NCBI GenBank assembly: GCA_902778145.1
Contig: CACYWW010000010.1
Location: forward strand, 1-50,513
Origin: an uncultured Ruminococcus sp.
GTDB taxonomy: Bacteria > Bacillota > Clostridia > Oscillospirales > CAG-272
Reading direction: 5' to 3'
DNA: 50,513 nt
This document shows, piece after piece, positions 15,085-24,355 of this stretch; the stretch's first letter is position 1; each line of letters begins with the position of its first letter. The position numbers and the translations under genes are program-made. The notes under the pieces were generated by a model that saw nothing but the letters and a program-made list of their open reading frames with translations, did not search any database and had not been told where the DNA came from.

Positions 15085-16069
15085 ATGAAGAAAACCCCTC
15101 CGTTTTCGAAATCGTTCCGTCCGCTCTGATCCACAGGGCTTCCGCGCCGTATTTGCGGCAAAGCGCCGCGCCGCCCGCTTCATCCATCAGGAAAAGAGAC
15201 GTTGAGAGCGCATCGGCGTACGCCGGATCGCGGCAGATGACGGTGACCGCGCGGTATCTTGTCGCCGGCATCAGCGTGAACGGGTCGATTATATGGTGAT
15301 ATCTTACCCCGTCGACCTCGAAATACCGCTGATAATCACCGCTCGTCACGACAGAGGCGTCCGTGACGGCGAGCTTTGTTATAAAGCCCTCGCCCGTCGG
15401 ATCCGTGACTCCCACGACCCAGTCCCCGTCCGGTTTTTTTCCGGATACGAGGACGTTCCCGCCGAGATCGAGCACGAAATCCGAAACGCCGGCATTTCTC
15501 GCCGCCCCGGCGGCGGCGCCCGACGCGTACCCCTTTGCGACGGCGCCGACGTCGAGCGACATATCGGGATATTCAAACCTTACGACGCCGTCCGACATAA
15601 ACACCCGGTTGAACGACGCGTGCTCATCAGCCGCTTCAAGCGCGTCCGTATCCGGCAAAACGCCCTTTTCCCGGCAATCGTGCCATATGCGGAGCACCGG
15701 GCCGAGCGCCGGATCGAGCAGACCGCCGGTATCGTACCAGAACAAACCGTATACCGAAAGCAGGTCTCCGATCGCTTCCGGCACGGGTACGCCGTCTCCC
15801 GCGAGCCTGTTCACGGTCGCCAGATTCACCGTACCGTCATATTCGTTGTAAATATCGAACAGCCGGTGAAGCTCCCCGAGCTTGTCCCGCACCGCCTTTT
15901 CCGCCCGGTCGAACTGACTTTCCGACACGCAGTACGCCGTGAAATTCGTCACGGTGTCAAAAAACTCCGTATACGTAACGGAGTATCTTTTTTTTGTTTT
16001 GCCGCAGGACGGCAAAAACAGCGCGGCGGCAAGCAAAAGCGCCGCCGCGCGGCATATCACGCGTTTCAT
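15074..16069 (-). CDS. apbE: FAD:protein FMN transferase lipoprotein
   Basis: Transfers FMN from FAD to a Thr of target proteins, here most likely RnfG and RnfD, on the outer face of the membrane. The 331-residue protein has a signal peptide with lipobox LPSC. Motifs are LDVGAVAKGYASG, DFVLDLGGNV (flavin binding) and VTSGDYQRYF with HHIIDP (Mg2+ and substrate site). The ATG at 16069 overlaps the rnfB stop in ATGA. It lies inside the rnf operon, which fits its role. Confidence 0.95.
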   Translation of the reverse strand: MKRVICRAAALLLAAALFLPSCGKTKKRYSVTYTEFFDTVTNFTAYCVSESQFDRAEKAVRDKLGELHRLFDIYNEYDGTVNLATVNRLAGDGVPVPEAIGDLLSVYGLFWYDTGGLLDPALGPVLRIWHDCREKGVLPDTDALEAADEHASFNRVFMSDGVVRFEYPDMSLDVGAVAKGYASGAAAGAARNAGVSDFVLDLGGNVLVSGKKPDGDWVVGVTDPTGEGFITKLAVTDASVVTSGDYQRYFEVDGVRYHHIIDPFTLMPATRYRAVTVICRDPAYADALSTSLFLMDEAGGAALCRKYGAEALWIRADGTISKTEGFSSYER

Positions 16070-16878
16070 CTTCTCTTCACTATTATCTTCGACGGGCATT
16101 TTTCGGCGCAGGCGCCGCAGCCCGTGCATTTTTCCTGATCGATATGCGCGATATTGTTCTCCACCGTGACAGCGCCCGCGGGGCATACCTTTGCGCAGAT
16201 GCCGCAGCCGATACAGCCGTCGGTGCACGCCTCCCTCACCGCCTTGCCCTTGCTCTTCGACGAACAGCGGACGACGTATTCCGCCTCATACGGGATTATC
16301 TCGATAAGATGGTTGGGGCAGACGTCGACGCAGCGTCCGCAGGCGCGGCACTTTTCCGGGTCGACTATGGCGAGGCCGTCCGCCACGCGTATCGCGTCGT
16401 ACGGGCAGAAATCGGCGCAGGTGCCGAAGCCGCAGCAGGCGTACGCGCATTTTTTCGACCCGTGACCGGGCGCGAGATACGCTATCCGGCAGTCGTGAGT
16501 ACCGGTGAAGTCATAGTTCGCCGTTGTTTTCGTACAGTTGCCGGAGCAGTGCACATATGCGGTCATACGCCGTTTTTCCTCGACCGTCACGCCGAGGATC
16601 CGTCCTATCTCCGCGCTGTCCGCGGCGGTGCAGAGACCGGGATCGGCGCCGTCGTGCACTACCGCTTTCGCGTACGCGTCGCATCCGGTATAGCCGCAGG
16701 CGCCGCAGTTGGAGCCGGCGAGCGCTTTGCGGAGCTTCACCTCACGCGGGTCCGTATCTACCTTGAATTTTTCTCCGAGTATTCCGAGGACGATACCGAT
16801 AACGAGACTGACCGCGGCGATGACGCCGCACGCCGTCAGTATCGGCACGACGGGGGAGACGGCAGCTATAATGAACAT
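16066..16878 (-). CDS. rnfB: Ion-translocating oxidoreductase subunit B (ferredoxin-type)
   Basis: Takes electrons from reduced ferredoxin into the Rnf complex. The 270-residue protein has an N-terminal membrane helix (about 8-35) and the RnfB-type CGACGYTGCDAYAKAV cluster site. Further cysteine motifs follow: CCGFGTCADFCP, CRACGRCVDVCP, CIGCGICAKVCP and CTGCGACAEKCP, i.e. several 4Fe-4S clusters. It is the last rnf subunit gene, 12 bases after rnfA and coupled to apbE. Confidence 0.97.
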   Translation of the reverse strand: MFIIAAVSPVVPILTACGVIAAVSLVIGIVLGILGEKFKVDTDPREVKLRKALAGSNCGACGYTGCDAYAKAVVHDGADPGLCTAADSAEIGRILGVTVEEKRRMTAYVHCSGNCTKTTANYDFTGTHDCRIAYLAPGHGSKKCAYACCGFGTCADFCPYDAIRVADGLAIVDPEKCRACGRCVDVCPNHLIEIIPYEAEYVVRCSSKSKGKAVREACTDGCIGCGICAKVCPAGAVTVENNIAHIDQEKCTGCGACAEKCPSKIIVKRR

Positions 16879-16890
16879 CTCCGCACCTCC

Positions 16891-17478
16891 TCAGAACGAA
16901 ACGCCCTTGAAGCCGAAGAAGGCTATCGCCATAAGGCCCGCGGTCAGCAGGACTATCGGCATACCCTTGAACGATTTCGGGATCTTGTTGTATTCTATCC
17001 TCTCGCGTATTCCCGCCATAAGGACTATGGATATGAGAAATCCGAGAGACGTGCCTATCGAGAACACCATCGCGTCGAAGAAGCCGAGGCCCTTCTGCGC
17101 GCTGTCTATCGCCACGCCGAGGACGGCGCAGTTCGTTGTGATAAGCGGCAGATAAACTCCGAGCGCTTTATACAGCGACGGTATTTTTTTCTTCAGTATT
17201 ATCTCGACCGACTGGACGAGCGCCGCGATTATCAGTATGAACGCTATCGTGCGCATATACACGAGGCCGAGCGGGATCAGCACGTAACGGTTTATGACGT
17301 ACGTTATTGCGGACGACAGCGTTATCACCGCGACGACGGCGGTCCCCATGCCGGCGGCGGTCGACGTCTTCTTCGAGACGCCGAGGAACGGGCAAAGCCC
17401 GAGGAAACGGCTGAGGACGACGTTATCGAGCAGGGCGAAATTTATGAGCCCGAGCAGGAAACCGGAAACGTATCTCAT
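16891..17478 (-). CDS. rnfA: Ion-translocating oxidoreductase subunit A
   Basis: A 195-residue integral membrane subunit with six predicted helices, part of the ion-pumping core. LDNVVLSRFLGLCPFLGVS and LPLITTNCAVLGVA carry the conserved Cys residues of the RnfA/NqrE family that hold the intramembrane Fe-S cluster with RnfE. Its ATG overlaps the rnfE stop in ATGA. Confidence 0.97.
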   Translation of the reverse strand: MRYVSGFLLGLINFALLDNVVLSRFLGLCPFLGVSKKTSTAAGMGTAVVAVITLSSAITYVINRYVLIPLGLVYMRTIAFILIIAALVQSVEIILKKKIPSLYKALGVYLPLITTNCAVLGVAIDSAQKGLGFFDAMVFSIGTSLGFLISIVLMAGIRERIEYNKIPKSFKGMPIVLLTAGLMAIAFFGFKGVSF

Positions 17479-18173
17479 TTCTCCTCATCCTCCTTTTTCC
17501 CGAGGCTGCAGGAGGCGTCCATACAGCCGGCGCAGTTGCCGGAGCAGAATTTCTCCGGGGGCTCGGTTTTGCTTTTGCCGAGCTTCAGCTTGTTCTGAAG
17601 CGCGGTGAGACCGGCGAGCACGAAGAACGCGCCCGGCGCCATTATCATTACGGTCGCGGGGACGAATCCCTTCGGCATTATATCGAAGCCGAACACGCTG
17701 CCCTTGCCGAGCAGCTCGCGGAACGAGCCTATGAGCGTCAGCGCGAGCGTGAAGCCGAGACCCATACCGAGCCCGTCGAAGAACGAGGGCAGCGGCGGAT
17801 GCTTCGAAGCGTACGCCTCGGCTCTGCCGAGGATTATGCAGTTGACGACTATCAGCGGTATGAAAAGCCCGAGGGCGTTATAAAGCGGACGCACGTACGC
17901 CTGCATCAGAAGCTCAACGACCGTGACGAACGTCGCGACTATGACTATATACGCCGGCATCCTCACCCTGTCCGGTATGAATTTGCGCAGAAGCGATATG
18001 ATCAGGTTCGACATCATGAGTACGGCGCACGTCGACAGTCCCATGCCGAGACCGTTTGTCGCGGAGGTGGTGACGGCGAGCGTCGGACACATGCCGAGCA
18101 TGAGCACGAACGTCGGGTTTTCCTTTATTATGCCGTTGTAAAGTCTTTCTATCGGTTTTATCATCAGGCTCAC
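17475..18173 (-). CDS. rnfE: Ion-translocating oxidoreductase subunit E with cysteine-rich tail
   Basis: A 232-residue integral membrane subunit, paired with RnfA around the membrane Fe-S cluster. LGMCPTLAVTTSATNG and IPLIVVNCIILGRAEA are the family cysteine motifs. The last 24 residues form a charged tail with four cysteines (FCSGNCAGCMDASC) that I do not expect in a minimal RnfE. ATG at 18173 overlaps rnfG; an internal ATG three codons later is possible. Confidence 0.96.
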   Translation of the reverse strand: MSLMIKPIERLYNGIIKENPTFVLMLGMCPTLAVTTSATNGLGMGLSTCAVLMMSNLIISLLRKFIPDRVRMPAYIVIVATFVTVVELLMQAYVRPLYNALGLFIPLIVVNCIILGRAEAYASKHPPLPSFFDGLGMGLGFTLALTLIGSFRELLGKGSVFGFDIMPKGFVPATVMIMAPGAFFVLAGLTALQNKLKLGKSKTEPPEKFCSGNCAGCMDASCSLGKKEDEEK

Positions 18174-18763
18174 CTCCCGGCAATGTACGCGCGGCAGAAC
18201 GCGGTACCGGAATTGACCGCCTCAAGCACGGCCTTTGTCGTTATCGTGGCGCCGGTTATGGCGTCGATCTGATCGTCGCCCGGGTTCCCGTTCTTGACGT
18301 AACCGAGCGTATCCGCGGTCTTTCCTTTGAACTGATCCGTGAAATCCGCGCTCTGGCAGTTGGCGCCGAGACCGGAGGTCTCGCTCATCCCGGTCACGCG
18401 GACTCCGGTTATCTCGCCTTCCGGCGAAACGCCGACGGAAAGCACAATATCGCCGCCGTAGCCGTTGTGTGATACGACGGAGGCGACGACTCCGGCAAAT
18501 CCGCCGTCCGCGGTCTTCGCCTCGTACGCCTCAAGCACGGCGACGCCGGTCTTATCCGCGTTGAACGCGCTTATCACGTCTTCCGCTATAGCCTCGAACG
18601 AATCCGCGCCGTCGGAGACGAGATAGAACGAATCCGTTTTTTCCTTCTTCTCCGCCTCCTCTATCTTGCCGGACGTGATCCTGTACACGAGCGACAGGCA
18701 GAGCGCCGCGGCGATCGTTATCACGAGCAGGGCGAGGGTGTCCTTAAGTATCTGTTTTTTCAT
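18170..18763 (-). CDS. rnfG: Ion-translocating oxidoreductase subunit G (FMN-binding)
   Basis: A 197-residue subunit with one N-terminal membrane helix and an extracytosolic FMN_bind domain. The flavinylation motif ITGATITT places the covalent FMN on Thr173, the expected ApbE target. GMSETSGLGANC is the conserved FMN-domain loop. Coupled by ATGA to both rnfD and rnfE. Confidence 0.96.
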   Translation of the reverse strand: MKKQILKDTLALLVITIAAALCLSLVYRITSGKIEEAEKKEKTDSFYLVSDGADSFEAIAEDVISAFNADKTGVAVLEAYEAKTADGGFAGVVASVVSHNGYGGDIVLSVGVSPEGEITGVRVTGMSETSGLGANCQSADFTDQFKGKTADTLGYVKNGNPGDDQIDAITGATITTKAVLEAVNSGTAFCRAYIAGR

Positions 18764-19713
18764 TTTTTTCCGCCTCCCCTCACGCCGAAGGGCTTCGGAT
18801 ACGTGACCTTCTCGATTATGGGCGTCAGAAGGTTCGCTAAGATTATGGCGAACGATATGCCCTCGTACATACCGCCGAAGCAGCGGATGACCGCGGTGAA
18901 AAGGCCGACCGCCACGCCGAATATTATCTGGCCCCAGAAGGTGACGGGCGTAGTCGTATAGTCCGTCGCCATGAAGACCGCCGCAGCGAGAAGACCGCCG
19001 CCCAGGACGTGCACGGTGAGAAAATTGAGGGTTATCGGCTCACCCTTGATCGCGGTGAAGAGCGCGACGAACGCCGCGGTGGAGCCGACGACGGAAAGCG
19101 GCACCTTCACGGTTATGACGCGCCTTATCAGAAGATACGCCATGCCTATGAGTATCGCTATCGCCGACGTCTCACCGATCGAACCGGGGTGATTCCCTAT
19201 GAACATCTGAGCGTAGCTGACCGTCCCTCCGTCCTTGACCAGCTGAAGCGGCGTCGCGGAGCTCACCGCGTCGACCGAGGCGACCTCCGGATACGTCGTC
19301 ATGATCGACGAAAACGCGAGGACAAGGAAGCACCTCGCGGTGAGGGCCGGGTTCATGAAGTTCTGCCCGATACCGCCGAAAAGCATCTTCACGACGAGTA
19401 TGGCGAACACTCCGCCGATGATCGGGATCCACCACGGCGAGGTGGAATAAAGGCTGAGCGCGAGGATCAGTCCCGTCACGACGGCTGAAAGATCTCCGAT
19501 CGTGACCGGCAGCTTCATCAGCTTCTCATATACGAACTCCGCGGCAACGCACGACGCGACGCTTATCGCCGTGATAAGCAGCGCGCGCCAGCCGAAATAC
19601 ACGAAGCCGAAGATCATCGCGGGTGACAGCGCTATTATCACATCGAGCATCACGGATCTTGTCGTTTTCGGCGTGCGTATATGCGGAGAAATCGAAACGT
19701 TGAGCGTTTTCAA
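18760..19713 (-). CDS. rnfD: Ion-translocating oxidoreductase subunit D
   Basis: A 317-residue membrane subunit with about nine or ten helices (NqrB/RnfD family). SSATPLQLV carries the Thr expected to bind FMN covalently, and GGIGQNFMNPAL with YTTTPVTFWGQ are family signatures. It follows rnfC after 25 bases. Confidence 0.96.
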   Translation of the reverse strand: MKTLNVSISPHIRTPKTTRSVMLDVIIALSPAMIFGFVYFGWRALLITAISVASCVAAEFVYEKLMKLPVTIGDLSAVVTGLILALSLYSTSPWWIPIIGGVFAILVVKMLFGGIGQNFMNPALTARCFLVLAFSSIMTTYPEVASVDAVSSATPLQLVKDGGTVSYAQMFIGNHPGSIGETSAIAILIGMAYLLIRRVITVKVPLSVVGSTAAFVALFTAIKGEPITLNFLTVHVLGGGLLAAAVFMATDYTTTPVTFWGQIIFGVAVGLFTAVIRCFGGMYEGISFAIILANLLTPIIEKVTYPKPFGVRGGGKK

Positions 19714-19738
19714 TCAAAAAATTCCTTTCGATACGGCG

Positions 19739-21067
19739 TCATTTCAGCGACGCCGCTTTTTTCTTTTCTATCATCACGAACTGCTTCGCGGCGACGATGG
19801 ACTGCGAGAGCCTGCGCTTCGCCGGGCAAATATACGTGCAGCTTCCGCAGCCGATGCATTCAAGCCCGTGGAGCCGCTCGAATTCCGCGTAATCGCGCTC
19901 GTCAGCCGTGTTTTTCAGCTTTATCGGCATCAGGTGTTCGGGGCAGACGGTCAGGCATTTGCCGCAGCGGATGCATTCCGACGGCTGATACACCCTGTCG
20001 CGCTTGTATGACAGTATGCACGACGTCGTCTTGTTTACCGGCAGATCGAGATCGTACACGGCGAAGCCCATCATCGGGCCGCCGAATATGACCTTTTCCG
20101 GCTCCTCTGTGAAGCCGCCCGCAGCCTCTATCAGCTCGCGCGCCTTCGTCCCGATCGGAGTGAGGAAATTTGAGGGCTCGCGCACGGCGTCTCCCGTCAC
20201 GGTGACGACGCGGCGCGTCAGCGGCATATTGTAAGCCACCGCCTCCGCCACGGCTATGACCGTTGAGAAATTGACGACTATGCATCCGGCGTCCGCCGGC
20301 AGCATCTTTGAGTTTATGCGGCGCTTCGTCACCGCCTCGATTATCATCCTCTCGCCGCCCTGCGGGTACTTTTTCTTAAGCGGCAGGACGGATATGTTGT
20401 CATATCCCTCGCACGCCGCGCTTACCGCTTCTATCCCGTCCGGCTTGTTGCCCTCGATCCCTATGACTCCGACGGAGCCAGGGAAAAGCGACGTGAGGAT
20501 CCTCATTCCGAGGACGGCGGCGGATGGCTTTTCAAGCATGAGCCTGTGATCGCAGGTGATATACGGCTCGCACTCGGCGCCGTTGCATATCACGTGATCG
20601 ATCTTCACACCCTCTTTTACGGAAAGCTTGACGTGGGTCGGGAATCCCGCGCCGCCCATGCCGACGACGCCGGCGTCTCTGACGGCGGCGATGATCTCCG
20701 CGGGCGTCATGCTCTGCCAGTCGCGCTCCTCGCCGTAGCCGGGGACGGCCTCGTTCAGCCCGTCATCCTCGAGGACGATCGCCGTCGCCGTGTCGCCGTT
20801 CATGCATTCACGGCCGGTTACCGCCTTTACCGTGCCGGAGACAGGACTGTAAAGCCCCGCCGAGACAAAGCCGCCGGGATCTGCGAGCTTCTGTCCGAGG
20901 AGCACGCGCTCCCCCGCTTTGACGCACGGCACGGCGGGCGCGCCGATGTGCTGATTCGTCATCAGCGTCAGCTCGCCCTGCGGCTTGTATTCTTTTATCG
21001 CGGAGGCGGACGACAGCTTTTTACCGTCTCTTATATGTACGCCGCCGCGGAACGTTTTCAAAAACAT
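19739..21067 (-). CDS. rnfC: Ion-translocating oxidoreductase subunit C (NADH-binding)
   Basis: The soluble subunit that binds NAD(H) and FMN and passes electrons. At 442 residues it has an N-terminal barrel-sandwich region, the flavin/NAD loop GMGGAGFPTHVK, and two C-terminal 4Fe-4S motifs: CIRCGKCLTVCPEH and CIGCGSCTYICPAK. It is the first gene of the nine-gene operon, with AAAGG just upstream of the ATG. No long C-terminal extension is present. Confidence 0.97.
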   Translation of the reverse strand: MFLKTFRGGVHIRDGKKLSSASAIKEYKPQGELTLMTNQHIGAPAVPCVKAGERVLLGQKLADPGGFVSAGLYSPVSGTVKAVTGRECMNGDTATAIVLEDDGLNEAVPGYGEERDWQSMTPAEIIAAVRDAGVVGMGGAGFPTHVKLSVKEGVKIDHVICNGAECEPYITCDHRLMLEKPSAAVLGMRILTSLFPGSVGVIGIEGNKPDGIEAVSAACEGYDNISVLPLKKKYPQGGERMIIEAVTKRRINSKMLPADAGCIVVNFSTVIAVAEAVAYNMPLTRRVVTVTGDAVREPSNFLTPIGTKARELIEAAGGFTEEPEKVIFGGPMMGFAVYDLDLPVNKTTSCILSYKRDRVYQPSECIRCGKCLTVCPEHLMPIKLKNTADERDYAEFERLHGLECIGCGSCTYICPAKRRLSQSIVAAKQFVMIEKKKAASLK

Positions 21068-21099
21068 TATACGTACCTTTCAGCATATCGGATAAGTAT

Positions 21100-21128
21100 A
21101 TTTTACCATCACGCCGGGTCGTTGTCAA
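21100..21128 (-). promoter_or_regulatory. Sigma-A promoter of rnf operon
   Basis: TTGACA (21123-21128) and TAAAAT (21100-21105) on the minus strand are 17 bases apart, 33 bases before the rnfC ATG. The -35 is a perfect consensus. No regulator site was evident. Confidence 0.8.
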
Positions 21129-21159
21129 TACTTTTTTGTCACCTATGACCAAAAGCGTC

Positions 21160-22317
21160 TTATTCTCCCGAAGGGACAGCTATCTTTTCGCTGCGCGGCA
21201 GGGGTTCTCCGAGCAGCGGTGTGCCGTCCTCGTCAAAATCTATCCTCTGTATATACGCGTATCTGCCCTCGACTCCGGCGTCCGGCGTCGCCATGCCGTG
21301 GTAGGCGATCCACGTTTCCGTGCCGTCGGGGCTCTGGAAGAAGCTGCAGTGACCGACGCCGTAGACCTCGTTCGCGGATTCGAACACCGGTTCCTTGCTC
21401 TTCACCCAGTTGTCGGGATCGAGAAAGTTCTTTCTCGACGTATCCTTGCCCTTGTATTCGAGCATACCGAGGCAGTACCACTGAGACCAGCAGCCCGAGG
21501 CGGAATAGAGCAGGAAGATCCTGCCGTCGCGCTTCAGGAATATCGGTCCCTCGTTCACTCTGCCGTCGTTGTTTGCGTCGGTCCCGCGCTTTTCCCATTT
21601 GTATTCGGGAGCGGTGATTATGACGCGCTTCGATCCGACCTTGTAAGGGCTTGTCATATAAGAGAGCATTATGCACTGTCCGCGCTCGTTGAAATCGCAG
21701 AAGGCTGTGTAGAGCTCACCGCTCGCCTCGTCGTAGAACACGGTCTGATCTATTCCGATGCGGTTGCTGATCGTCAGGCCCTTGAACGTATAGTCGCTGA
21801 ACGGGTCGTCCGTTTCGGACTCAAGGCAGAACATACGCATGGAGCCGAAGTCGAAGCCGTCCGTGCACGCGCAGGAGTAGACGCACCATTTGCCCGTCGT
21901 CGGGATATAGTGGATCTCGGGAGCCCATACGTTCCAGCCGAGCGTCTTGCCGCCGCCTATGTCGTTTCCGGTCTGGAAGATATCCTTGTATTCGCCCTTC
22001 GTGAACAGATCCTCTACCGTTTTGTTCCTGTAAAGGCGCACGAACGGCACGAGCGTGGCAAGGCCGTAATAATATCCGTCATGATACGTTATATACGGGT
22101 CCGGTGCCGAGATATCAGATATGGGGTTGCAGAACGTTCTTACGGGTTCCATCGGTTTTTCCTCCGTTTCTGTGATTTCCCGTGTTTCGGTCTCGGTTAC
22201 GCTTTCGGCCGGCGTCCCGGTCGCGGGGGCGGCGGTGCCGTCCGCGTCGGTTTTGCCGCAGGCGGGAAGCGCGGCGAGCGTCAGCGCGAGCAGGACTGAT
22301 ATGAGTTTTCTCTTCAT
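21160..22317 (-). CDS. GH43-family glycosidase lipoprotein
   Basis: A 385-residue secreted lipoprotein (lipobox LPAC, Cys20) with an acidic Thr/Glu linker to about residue 58. A five-bladed beta-propeller glycoside hydrolase family 43 domain follows. The three expected acids are visible: Asp73 (SAPDPYI), Asp190 (IGIDQTVF) and Glu256 (VNEGPIFL). GH43 enzymes mostly release arabinose or xylose from plant polysaccharides; the subfamily cannot be told by eye. It starts 10 bases after the helicase stop with AAGGAG as ribosome site, so it may be the tail of that operon. Confidence 0.93.
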   Translation of the reverse strand: MKRKLISVLLALTLAALPACGKTDADGTAAPATGTPAESVTETETREITETEEKPMEPVRTFCNPISDISAPDPYITYHDGYYYGLATLVPFVRLYRNKTVEDLFTKGEYKDIFQTGNDIGGGKTLGWNVWAPEIHYIPTTGKWCVYSCACTDGFDFGSMRMFCLESETDDPFSDYTFKGLTISNRIGIDQTVFYDEASGELYTAFCDFNERGQCIMLSYMTSPYKVGSKRVIITAPEYKWEKRGTDANNDGRVNEGPIFLKRDGRIFLLYSASGCWSQWYCLGMLEYKGKDTSRKNFLDPDNWVKSKEPVFESANEVYGVGHCSFFQSPDGTETWIAYHGMATPDAGVEGRYAYIQRIDFDEDGTPLLGEPLPRSEKIAVPSGE

Positions 22318-22327
22318 GATGTCTCCT

Positions 22328-24355
22328 TTATTTTTTCACTTCTTTCAAAAGCGAATTCTTTATTACTATGTCACGGTCGAGCTTTTTCCGCCCGTACAGA
22401 TCGAAATCCACCGTTATGTACTCACGGTCGGTCTTTGATACGGCGCCGGATCCGAAAACGGGATGCCTCACACGCTCGCCCGGGTAAAACGGTTCGTTTG
22501 ACGCCGGCTTATCGCGCCCGCGGTCGAACAGCTCCGCACAGAATGAGGACGGTTCGCTGTCCGCGCTGAACACATAGAGCGCGTTTTTCGCACGCGTCAC
22601 GGCCACGTAGAAGAGCCTTCTCTCCTCCATATATTCCCGCTCTTCGGGGCTCCCCGGTTTTGCCGCGTCCGCGGGATCCGTTTTCGGGAGCATGCCGTCG
22701 AAAACGTCAGTGAGGATCACCGTGTCGTATTCGAGTCCCTTGCTCGAATGGACGGTGGAAAGGACTATGCGCCTCCCCTGAAGATCCTTGTGCGCCTCGG
22801 TTATATCCTTCAGCTCGCGGAGCCTTTCCGAAAACGACGCGATATCGCGGCAGCCCGCCGCCGTCGCGCGGAGTATGGGCAGCTTCTCGGCGCCGGCGCC
22901 GCGGTCTGAGATCCATTCCTCGTATCCGAGCTCACGGTAAAGTATATCGAGCGCGTCGGAGGCGGTCGCCGTGCGCACGCGGGCAAAGCTCTCCTTCAGC
23001 TCGCGCATCCGCGACATCACGCCGTACGGCAGAAGTCCCGAGGCGTACGCCGCGCCGAATACGGACAGCCCTCTCGAGCGGGCTATCGCGGTGATCTGCG
23101 CCGTCTGATCCTTCGTCAGATACGAGCCGATCTTATAATATATCTCCGAAAACGCGTCCGTGTCCGTAGGATCGAGCGCAAATCTGATCATATTCTCCGT
23201 ATCCGTCACCGCGCGGTGCGTGAAGAACGACATCGTCTCCGATCTCATATTGACCGAGAAATCGGCGCCGGCGCGGTCGAGCAGGTCGATCAGCGGCAGC
23301 GCGCATTCGTTGTCCCGGTACAGGACCGCCGTCTGTCTGTCCGACGAAACGAGCAGCTTTACGGCCTCCTCGTACTGTCTCATCCGGTCGGGGACCCTGA
23401 TCCGTTCGACAGTGCCCTGATCGGATCGCTCGGCGATCATCTTTTTTTCGCGTCTTCCTTTATTCTTTTTTATGAAGCCGTCAGCCATGGCGACCACGCT
23501 CTTGCACGATCTGTAATTCTTCTCAAGGAACATAACGCGGGCGCCGTCATGGTCCTGCTCGAACCGCGCCAGCGCGTCAGGCCACGCCGCCCTGAAGCCG
23601 TATATGCTCTGATCCTCGTCGCCGACCATGAAGATACTGCCTTTTCTGCCGGTGAGCATCCGGATCATCTCGTGCTGGAGCTTTGACGTGTCCTGCGCCT
23701 CGTCGACGCAGATGTGCGTATAGCGCCGCCTCAGCTCATCGAGCATCCCCGGGCTCTTCCGGAGGATCCTGTGTGCGTAGACGATCTGGTCGTCGTAGTC
23801 CATCAGGCGGCTGCCGCGCAGTATCCTGCCGTACCGCTCCGCCATTTCCTTCATATCGCGTCCGAGCTCCTCCGGATCGCAGCCCGTGTTTTTCAGATAC
23901 GTTATATCCGTTCTGAGCTGCTTCACGTCGGCGTCCGTCGGATACGAGCCGCGGACGTCTTTATATACGCTCCTCAATATATACGCGGACTCCCTTTCGT
24001 CGGAGACGAGCCTGAACGGCTCCTTCCCGGTGAGTCTGCCGTACCGTTTTATTATCCTGTCGCAGACGCCGTTTATCGTTCTGAAGGCAATGCCGTCGTC
24101 GCCGAACACGGATTCGTATCTTCTGCGCATATCCTTCGCCGCGGAGACGGAATACGTCATCGCGAGGATGTTTCCGGGGTCGACCCCGAGCACGTGTACG
24201 AGATATCCGAGCCGCGCGGTGAGCGCCGTCGTCTTGCCGCTGCCGGGGACGGCGGCGAGAAGCGTGGGAACATCGGCGGAGCAGACCGCCGCCGCCTGTC
24301 TTTCGTCAAGTCTGAGCTTGTATTTTTCCGCAAATCCGCGGTATGCGTCATCCAT
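22328..24355 (-). CDS. UvrD/PcrA-type superfamily 1 helicase
   Basis: A 675-residue 3'-to-5' DNA helicase-like ATPase. All SF1A motifs are visible: Walker A AAVPGSGKTT (about 34-43), CVDEAQDTS, VGDEDQSIYGFRAAW, EKNYRSCKSV, TVHSSKGLEYDTV and RRLFYVAVTRAK. The C-terminus (GERVRHPVFGSGAV) resembles the small beta domain of PcrA. It is somewhat shorter than typical PcrA. Its start overlaps the esterase stop by eight bases. A repair role is likely, but its exact subfamily and partner are not clear. Confidence 0.93.
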   Translation of the reverse strand: MDDAYRGFAEKYKLRLDERQAAAVCSADVPTLLAAVPGSGKTTALTARLGYLVHVLGVDPGNILAMTYSVSAAKDMRRRYESVFGDDGIAFRTINGVCDRIIKRYGRLTGKEPFRLVSDERESAYILRSVYKDVRGSYPTDADVKQLRTDITYLKNTGCDPEELGRDMKEMAERYGRILRGSRLMDYDDQIVYAHRILRKSPGMLDELRRRYTHICVDEAQDTSKLQHEMIRMLTGRKGSIFMVGDEDQSIYGFRAAWPDALARFEQDHDGARVMFLEKNYRSCKSVVAMADGFIKKNKGRREKKMIAERSDQGTVERIRVPDRMRQYEEAVKLLVSSDRQTAVLYRDNECALPLIDLLDRAGADFSVNMRSETMSFFTHRAVTDTENMIRFALDPTDTDAFSEIYYKIGSYLTKDQTAQITAIARSRGLSVFGAAYASGLLPYGVMSRMRELKESFARVRTATASDALDILYRELGYEEWISDRGAGAEKLPILRATAAGCRDIASFSERLRELKDITEAHKDLQGRRIVLSTVHSSKGLEYDTVILTDVFDGMLPKTDPADAAKPGSPEEREYMEERRLFYVAVTRAKNALYVFSADSEPSSFCAELFDRGRDKPASNEPFYPGERVRHPVFGSGAVSKTDREYITVDFDLYGRKKLDRDIVIKNSLLKEVKK

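Noticed and set aside
22317-22328. Independent promoter for GH43
   Set aside because: Only ten bases lie between the genes, filled by the ribosome site, and no -35/-10 was seen just upstream.
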